Below the pieces are notes generated by a model that ran no database searches, was not told the DNA's origin, and saw nothing but the letters and a program-made list of their open reading frames with translations. 19,726 bases of DNA. Origin: a candidate division WS6 bacterium GW2011_GWC2_36_7 (GTDB lineage: Bacteria; Patescibacteriota; Dojkabacteria; SC72). The DNA is taken from assembly GCA_000991805.1 (NCBI GenBank), contig LBSF01000001.1, positions 1 through 19,726 of the forward strand, written 5' to 3'. Shown one piece after another: positions 15,606 to 19,726 of the stretch (position 1 is the first letter of the stretch; the number at the start of each line of letters is the position of its first letter). Made by a program: the position numbers and the translations under genes.

Positions 15606-16530
15606 GGTCTCAAACTACGACTTTTTTGATTATGACTATTCTCAATATTGGAAAGTAAGACAATACGAGGATTCCTCCGAAAAACACCTTTTAGGAAGGA
15701 TTTTTAACCGAAAGAAGGGTGCTTGGTTTATAGATATAGGTGGTTCATATGGAAGACTAACGTCTACCTACTATAACAGTTACTCAAACCCCGTTATTCT
15801 GGACTACTCATTAAGAACACTGCAAAAGAACTACGCAATAATAAAAAAGCGATTTCCCAATATAGAAATGATTGCTGCAAACGCTTACCATATGCCTTTT
15901 AGAGACAATACATATGACGGAGGACTCATGGTTAGAGTTTTACACCATATTTCAGAGCCTGGAGAGTACTACAAAGAATTAAAACGGGTTATGCATAACG
16001 ATTCTAGCTATGTACAAGAGTTCGCAAACAAAGTGAATCTAAAGGCATCATTAAGAGCCATATTCCATTTGAATTTCAAATTCTTCTCAAAGGATCCATA
16101 TCAACAACCCACTTCTAAGAATTTTGAAGGTACCGAAACAGGCGAAGAAGCAATATTTTTCAACTACCACCCTGCATATGTGAAAAAAGCTCTAATATCT
16201 AATGGATTTAACATAAAAAGCAAGTCTGGGTGTTCCTACCTTCGCATACCAATATTGAAGAAATTACTCGGAGACTCTCTCCTACTCAAGCTAGAATATC
16301 TCTTCCAGAAGCTACTAAAGACAACAAATCTTCCCCCAAGTGTCGTATTTGAGACAAGCTTAAAAAAGAAGACCTCAAAGCAATCCTGCACAGACAAGAA
16401 TTTAAGAAAAATCCTGGTATGTCCTAAATGCTTTGGAGAGCTAACCTTTAAAGGTGATACCGCGCATTGTAGTGGTTGTAACAAAACATACGTGAAAGAA
16501 GAACATATTTGGGATTTTAGAATAGACTAA
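15598..16530 (+). CDS. SAM-dependent methyltransferase with C-terminal Trm112-like zinc ribbon
   Basis: This encodes 310 aa with two recognisable parts. The first is a class I Rossmann methyltransferase: motif I WFIDIGGSYGRL at about residues 43-54, an acidic motif II (VILDYS), NAYHMPFRDNTYDGGLMVRVLHH (motifs III-IV, type-11 style), then a variable helical region. The last ~45 residues form a zinc ribbon with C275/C278 and C291/C294 (CPKC and CSGC), ending in a WDFRI-like strand typical of Trm112/YcaR-type ribbons. The substrate is unknown. The gene overlaps dnaG by 8 nt and rsmA by 1 nt, so it is co-translated with them and may act on nucleic acid or ribosome parts; this is inference from context. 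It could equally methylate a lipid or small molecule. Confidence 0.75.
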   Translation: MIEVSNYDFFDYDYSQYWKVRQYEDSSEKHLLGRIFNRKKGAWFIDIGGSYGRLTSTYYNSYSNPVILDYSLRTLQKNYAIIKKRFPNIEMIAANAYHMPFRDNTYDGGLMVRVLHHISEPGEYYKELKRVMHNDSSYVQEFANKVNLKASLRAIFHLNFKFFSKDPYQQPTSKNFEGTETGEEAIFFNYHPAYVKKALISNGFNIKSKSGCSYLRIPILKKLLGDSLLLKLEYLFQKLLKTTNLPPSVVFETSLKKKTSKQSCTDKNLRKILVCPKCFGELTFKGDTAHCSGCNKTYVKEEHIWDFRID

Positions 16531-17270
16531 TGATTAAAAAATCTCTTGGACAAAATTTCTTTGTAAATGAAAATTTGGGTGAAAAAATCATCAATTTTGT
16601 TAAAGATGAAAACCCAGAAATAATTGTAGAAATTGGCCCTGGAAGGGGATTCTTTACCCATAAGCTATCCATATTTTCTCAGCAATTAGTTCTTATTGAA
16701 AAGGATGATATCCTGGCTGAAGATTTAAAAATTTCTTTTCCGAATTCAATCGTTTTGAATCAGGACTTTTTGGATTGGAATTTTAAAGAATTAGAACAAT
16801 TTAGTGGAAAGAAGATCATTTTCTATGGATCTCTTCCCTACAATATTAGTAAACCTATTATTCAGAAGATAATATCATCTGGTTTCTTTTCTAATAACTG
16901 TTATTTCATAATTCAAAAAGAGGTGGCAGAAAAATATGTATCAAAAGAACCAAATAACAATATCCTTTCGTTAAGAACACAGCTGTATGCAAAGCCAAAG
17001 AAGCTTATGGATATAAATCCAGGTGCATTTATGCCACGTCCTAAAGTAATGAGTAGCGTTATTAAGTTTTCACCAATTGAGAAACAAACAGATATTAATG
17101 AAGAAAAATTTATAAAATTCATTGAAAACTGTTTCAGATCTCCCCGAAAAACTCTTAGGAACAATCTCAAAAACATCTCTTCACGCCTACAAGATGAAGA
17201 ACTTTTTAATAAACGTCCTCAAGAACTTACTCTAGAACAATATATACATATATTTACTAACTTGTCCTAG
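16530..17270 (+). CDS. rsmA: 16S rRNA dimethyladenosine transferase (KsgA/RsmA)
   Basis: This encodes 246 aa, slightly shorter than E. coli KsgA (273 aa). The family dimethylates two adjacent adenosines in the 3' terminal hairpin of 16S rRNA during late 30S maturation. Landmarks are KKSLGQNFFVNENL at the N-terminus, the SAM motif EIGPGRG at 34-40, LIEKD at 55-59, NQDFLDW for adenine binding, the catalytic loop GSLPYNIS at 100-107, and RPKVMSSVIKF plus RSPRKTLRNNL in the C-terminal part. The catalytic motif, normally NLPY, reads SLPY (Ser101 for Asn). Start ATG 16530 overlaps the preceding TAA by one base; a TAGAAT 6 nt upstream could be a -10 box but lies inside coding sequence. No Shine-Dalgarno site. 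Confidence 0.93.
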   Translation: MIKKSLGQNFFVNENLGEKIINFVKDENPEIIVEIGPGRGFFTHKLSIFSQQLVLIEKDDILAEDLKISFPNSIVLNQDFLDWNFKELEQFSGKKIIFYGSLPYNISKPIIQKIISSGFFSNNCYFIIQKEVAEKYVSKEPNNNILSLRTQLYAKPKKLMDINPGAFMPRPKVMSSVIKFSPIEKQTDINEEKFIKFIENCFRSPRKTLRNNLKNISSRLQDEELFNKRPQELTLEQYIHIFTNLS

Positions 17271-17274
17271 ACTT

Positions 17275-17283
17275 TGATATAAT
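17275..17283 (+). promoter_or_regulatory. Extended -10 promoter of the small membrane protein gene
   Basis: TGA-TATAAT (hexamer 17278-17283) lies in the 19-nt gap after rsmA and ends 6 nt before the ATG at 17290. It is an extended -10 element with no strong -35 box. It would give a leaderless or nearly leaderless mRNA. Confidence 0.6.
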
Positions 17284-17289
17284 TCAATC

Positions 17290-17760
17290 ATGAAGCGAGC
17301 CAAAAAACAGAAAGCTCCCCAACAGGAGGAGAAACAGTTGGACCTTGGCATGAAGGATCCTTTTAAAAACAAGGTCTTGAAAATCAAGGGTAAGACGGAT
17401 GTTATGCTTTTGCAAATTGAAGTTAAAAAATTTCTTAAGGACGCATTTTTTTGGTTTGTCATAGTATCAAACACAGGAATGCTGATACAGCAAGGTTTGT
17501 GGCTATATGACAATATCCAGAGATTCCCTTCATTGGCCCCCGTTTTGAATTATAATCTAATGCCTGATGACAGAGTTACAGATAAGAACTTCCTATTTGC
17601 TTTTCCATTAATTACCCTAATTGGCATAATTATCAGCATTATAGTTACAACTAAATACTACAACAAGGAAAAAATGCTCACCAAATTCATATTGCTTTGC
17701 ACATTTTTAGCATCAATTTCTGGGTCAATAGTTTTAATTCATCTTACACAGAATTACTAA
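17290..17760 (+). CDS. Unrecognised small membrane protein
   Basis: This encodes 156 aa and I do not recognise a family. The first ~50 residues are very basic and polar (MKRAKKQKAPQQEEKQ), probably cytoplasmic. Three membrane helices follow at about residues 52-72, 101-121 and 130-151, with a polar loop between helices 1 and 2 that contains FPSLAPVLNYN. There are no catalytic motifs or cysteines of note. It starts 19 nt after rsmA and ends one base before the WecA/MraY-like gene, so it is probably co-expressed with that membrane protein and could be a partner. The tight packing is the only hint of function. Confidence 0.75.
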   Translation: MKRAKKQKAPQQEEKQLDLGMKDPFKNKVLKIKGKTDVMLLQIEVKKFLKDAFFWFVIVSNTGMLIQQGLWLYDNIQRFPSLAPVLNYNLMPDDRVTDKNFLFAFPLITLIGIIISIIVTTKYYNKEKMLTKFILLCTFLASISGSIVLIHLTQNY

Positions 17761-17761
17761 C

Positions 17762-18973
17762 ATGGATTTCTCAATTGCAACGGATCTCCTAAACAAACTC
17801 CTCTCTCTACCAATGTTTAACCAGCTTAATGGTGGAGAATATCTGAAATACCTAGAATATCTACCCTTCTTCATAATTGGAATAGCACTATCACTTATCC
17901 TTACCCCAATAATTGGCAAGATTGCTCTAAAACACGATATAACGTACAAGCCTGGTGTTCAGAAAAATCATAAAGACTTTGACAATCCCGAAAAAGCCCT
18001 ACACATCGGCATAACCCCAGCATTAGGTGGACTTGCCGTTACAATTCCGATTCTCATTGCCATCATTGTATTCTTTAAATTAGATAGCTTTACTATTCCT
18101 ATCATTATCGCGATGCTAATATTAATGATCGGCTCCGCGTTAGATGATATATTTAATCTTCCTGCAAAGACTCAACTCGCATACCAGATACTCGCAGCTC
18201 TAATTATAGTCTTTTCAGTTATAGACCTTACGAACCTTTCTTTCTTTAATTTAAATCTTGATCTCTTAACTTGGAATTTTTCTCTGTTTGGGCTACAACA
18301 ATCTCTCGCACTACCTGGTGATATCATTCTTTTTGGTTGGATACTCGTATGTATTAATGCGGTAAAGTGGACTGCCGGCTCTCCAGGAATCATTGAGGCC
18401 AATTCTTTTACGATTTTTTCTCTGATTTTCATAATAGCCATTAGATATTCTTCTGTTTTTTCTTCCACAATAAGTATGGTTGCTGCTGGGGCACTTTTGA
18501 TATTTTTGATCTTTGCGTTTCCTCCACAAAAAATCATGTCCGGATCTTCAGGAAAGACCCTCTATGGCTTTCTAATTTGTGTATTCGCAATAATTGCAGA
18601 CGCTAAATTCTCAACTACAATAATGCTTTTGCTGCTCCCTTTGATTGACTTCGTCTATGTCATTATCAAACGCCTTCTAACATACAAGCCAAAAAACTTA
18701 CTTGATCTTCTAAAAATCAATGATACCAATCATTTACATCATCAACTTCTTAAACTTAATTTAACCAGAAGCCAGATAGTCCTCCTAGAAATGGCAATGA
18801 CTCTCTTAATCGGGTCATTAGCAATTCTAAGTACTGGTGCAATTAGATACTTTGCGCTTATCTTTGGAACCGCAGTAGGTGTAGGATTCATAGTTCTTGC
18901 GAATATTCGAGCTTCGAAACACAAGGAGAAAGAAAAGAAAGAAGAATCTCCAGAGTCAAAATACTCATATTAA
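17762..18973 (+). CDS. WecA/MraY-type glycosyltransferase-4 family protein, catalytic motifs degenerate
   Basis: This encodes a 403-aa polytopic membrane protein (about 10-11 hydrophobic segments) of the family that transfers a sugar phosphate to undecaprenyl phosphate. Family signatures are TPALGGLAV at 85-93, GSALDDIFNL at 124-133 with the Asp pair 128/129, WILVCINAVKW at 193-203, MSGSSGKTLYGFL at 259-271, and NHLHHQLLKLNLTRSQ at 323-338. Three conserved acidic sites are lost: the NFxDGxDG motif reads KWTAGSPG (Ala205 and Pro208 where Asp is usual), and GDSG reads GSSG (Ser262). The basic residue before GG in the first loop is also Ala. The frame is intact, so it is not decayed; it may be a pseudoenzyme, scaffold or highly divergent enzyme. 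A charged tail ends the protein. Last long gene of the cluster. Confidence 0.82.
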   Translation: MDFSIATDLLNKLLSLPMFNQLNGGEYLKYLEYLPFFIIGIALSLILTPIIGKIALKHDITYKPGVQKNHKDFDNPEKALHIGITPALGGLAVTIPILIAIIVFFKLDSFTIPIIIAMLILMIGSALDDIFNLPAKTQLAYQILAALIIVFSVIDLTNLSFFNLNLDLLTWNFSLFGLQQSLALPGDIILFGWILVCINAVKWTAGSPGIIEANSFTIFSLIFIIAIRYSSVFSSTISMVAAGALLIFLIFAFPPQKIMSGSSGKTLYGFLICVFAIIADAKFSTTIMLLLLPLIDFVYVIIKRLLTYKPKNLLDLLKINDTNHLHHQLLKLNLTRSQIVLLEMAMTLLIGSLAILSTGAIRYFALIFGTAVGVGFIVLANIRASKHKEKEKKEESPESKYSY

Positions 18974-19013
18974 TTTGTAGACAACGCTTGTCACTACGAA
19001 TATAATCTAGATA
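18974..19013 (+). promoter_or_regulatory. Dyad and -10 box upstream of the 32-codon ORF
   Basis: GACAA-CGC-TTGTC (18980-18992) is a perfect 5-bp inverted repeat, flanked by GTAG and CTAC that may extend it with a bulge. TATAAT (19001-19006) ends 7 nt before the ATG at 19014. The candidate -35 TTGTAG (18975-18980) sits at 20 nt, longer than ideal. The spacing pattern matches other genes in the cluster. Confidence 0.45.
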
Positions 19014-19112
19014 ATGAAAAATCGAAAAACTGTCTTAATAATAGCTATTGCTATTATTCTTGTATCCATAATTATGCTTATACAAGGAATACCACCAGCC
19101 TTTAGACGGTGA
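19014..19112 (+). CDS. Short ORF with N-terminal membrane helix, probably the cut-off start of a larger gene
   Basis: This encodes 32 aa (MKNRKTVLIIAIAIILVSII, then MLIQGIPPAFRR). A basic N-terminus is followed by one clear hydrophobic helix, as in the signal anchor of a membrane-bound or exported protein. A TATAAT lies 7 nt upstream, as for the other genes here. The ORF ends within the loop of the first inverted repeat of the hairpin cluster, where I suspect the bacterial sequence stops. It could be a true mini-protein, but a gene truncated at an assembly or insertion junction is at least as likely. Confidence 0.4.
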   Translation: MKNRKTVLIIAIAIILVSIIMLIQGIPPAFRR

Positions 19113-19130
19113 TATTATTAGTGGTATTCC
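19086..19130. repeat. Perfect 10-bp inverted repeat
   Basis: GGAATACCAC (19086-19095) and GTGGTATTCC (19121-19130) are perfect reverse complements around a 25-nt loop. It overlaps the end of the 32-codon ORF and abuts the next hairpin. No T-tract follows, so it is not an ordinary terminator. Confidence 0.7.
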
Positions 19131-19184
19131 GGTATGCTCAGAAAGCAAAGCTTTCTGGCATGCCAAAATTGCTCTGCAATTTTG
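19131..19184. repeat. Two abutting hairpins that can close into a branched fold
   Basis: The first hairpin pairs GGTATGCTCAGAAAGC (19131-19146) with GCTTTCTGGCATGCC (19150-19164) around an AAA loop, 15 pairs with one G-T pair and one bulged T. The second pairs CAAAATTGC (19164-19172) with GCAATTTTG (19176-19184) around TCT, 9 perfect pairs. Alternatively TATGCTC and GAGTATA could pair around both inner hairpins, giving a cloverleaf-like fold. No family recognised. Confidence 0.65.
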
Positions 19185-19189
19185 AGTAT

Positions 19190-19230
19190 AAAAAAATCCA
19201 CCATCTTCAGATGATGGATTCTTTTTATAT
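19190..19230 (+). terminator. Rho-independent-style terminator hairpin
   Basis: AATCCACCATCT-type and AGATGATGGATT-type arms (19195-19220) form a stem of about 10 pairs with one C-A mismatch and a TTCA loop. An A-run precedes it and CTTTTTATAT follows. It looks like a bidirectional intrinsic terminator. The T-rich 3' part also forms the TATA-like element of the following archaeal-type gene. Confidence 0.6.
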
Positions 19231-19231
19231 A
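19222..19231 (+). promoter_or_regulatory. Archaeal-type TATA box of the pilin-like gene
   Basis: TTTTTATATA is centred about 28 nt upstream of the ATG at 19256. With the usual archaeal spacing of roughly 25-27 nt from TATA box to transcription start, the transcript would begin at or just before the ATG. Archaea commonly make leaderless mRNAs. Unlike the bacterial genes here, no -10 box stands 5-10 nt before this ATG. Confidence 0.4.
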
Positions 19232-19255
19232 GCACGCCCGACAAAGATATTTCTT

Positions 19256-19712
19256 ATGAAAGGCGTCTCGCCGATGATTGCGGTTGTTTTGCTTATAGCC
19301 ATAACTGTCCTGCTGTCAGGAGTAATCTTTGGCTGAATAAAACTCTTTTCTTTTACAGAGACCGAAAAGATATCGAACCGGACAGAAGGGCTGACAAGCT
19401 GCTCCGGCTCGGCAATAAATATAGACGACGTCTATCTAGACTTCGGTGCAAACAAAAGCCGCGCGACAGTCAGGAACACAGGCCAGCTTACCGAGAGAAT
19501 AACTTCTGCCCAGCTGCTGAACACAAACGGGATTAACGCAACAGCGCTGGGCAACCAGACAGTGACAATAGCCCGCGGAGAGGTAAAGATCATAGAGTTC
19601 TCCCTGAACGGCACGATAAGCAATTGTGCCAACTTCTCCTCCTGCAGAAAATATTGCCAGGATGAACAACACCGGCAACAATGCCACACTTTTGCGGCTG
19701 ATCACGGTTTAA
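19256..19712 (+). pseudogene. Archaeal type IV pilin-like protein, interrupted by TGA and probably a frameshift
   Basis: The start KGVSPMIAVVLLIAITV is the class III signal peptide plus hydrophobic helix of archaeal type IV pilins/archaellin-like proteins, cleaved after KG by the archaeal prepilin peptidase. After residue 26 a TGA (19334-19336) interrupts the frame. The same frame then continues open with a fitting pilin body: IKLFSFTETEKIS, a CSGSAINIDDVYLDFG strand, RNTGQLTERITSAQLLN, VTIARGEVKIIEFSLNG and NCANFSS. The TGA sits where related pilins have Trp. From about 19640 a +1 shift to the third frame gives AENIARMNNTGNNATLL and a TAA at 19710, a better ending than the original frame, which stays open to the window edge. 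The DNA is more GC-rich than the rest. Probably another organism's sequence joined to the contig. Confidence 0.65.
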
Positions 19713-19726
19713 CTAAAAAACAAAAA

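Noticed and set aside
19109..19255. N-terminal extension of the pilin frame upstream of ATG 19256
   Set aside because: It runs through the hairpin cluster and terminator, and the class III signal peptide must be near the N-terminus.
19432..19705. Two minus-strand open frames opposite the pilin body
   Set aside because: They are overlapping mirror frames of a GC-rich coding strand; the plus strand shows recognisable pilin sequence.
1..19726. tRNA, rRNA or CRISPR array
   Set aside because: No regularly spaced repeats and no convincing tRNA or rRNA sequence were seen on either strand; the cloverleaf-like fold at 19131-19184 lacks tRNA consensus features.

Overview
The window looks like the genome of a Candidate Phyla Radiation (Patescibacteria) bacterium. 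I infer this from the AT-rich DNA, very short spacers, divergent but intact core genes and nearly absent Shine-Dalgarno sites. The phylum cannot be fixed from reading alone. The standard code fits: dnaG ends in TGA and no bacterial gene has an in-frame TGA. The last ~480 bases differ. They are visibly more GC-rich and encode an archaeal type IV pilin-like protein, so the right end is probably an assembly chimera, or less likely a transferred segment.

Layout, left to right. Positions 1-144 (minus) hold the N-terminal 48 codons of the heat-shock repressor gene hrcA, with a clear promoter and a 27-bp CIRCE-type operator at its start. A gene-free divergent spacer (182-424) carries several palindromes. 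A plus-strand pair follows: rplY (ribosomal protein L25/CTC) and a family 2 glycosyltransferase. An intrinsic terminator (2148-2173, minus) then closes a minus-strand transcription/translation operon read rpoB-rpoC-rpsL-rpsG (10399 down to 2201). From the divergent spacer at 10400-10644 a long plus-strand cluster begins: ftsK, a rodZ-like gene, dnaG, a methyltransferase with a C-terminal zinc ribbon, rsmA, a small membrane protein and a WecA/MraY-like membrane protein. Their spacers are short or the genes overlap. A 32-codon ORF follows, then a cluster of four hairpins (19086-19230), then the broken archaeal pilin gene.

How the genes work together: rpoB, rpoC, rpsL, rpsG, rplY and rsmA belong to RNA polymerase and the ribosome. 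ftsK, rodZ-like and dnaG serve chromosome translocation, cell shape and replication priming. hrcA with CIRCE is the heat-shock switch.

Main points of interest: (1) sigma-70 -10 boxes lie about 5-10 nt upstream of many start codons, which suggests widespread leaderless transcription; the one strong Shine-Dalgarno site belongs to rpoC, whose start lies inside rpoB. (2) The WecA/MraY-like protein keeps its fold signature and one DD pair but lacks three other Asp residues usual for the family, so it looks like a pseudoenzyme. (3) RpoB and RpsL carry residues at known rifampicin and streptomycin resistance positions, and RpoB has a reworked version of a nearly invariant motif. (4) The hairpin cluster and the archaeal gene at the right end are foreign to the rest; that gene has a TGA where Trp is expected.
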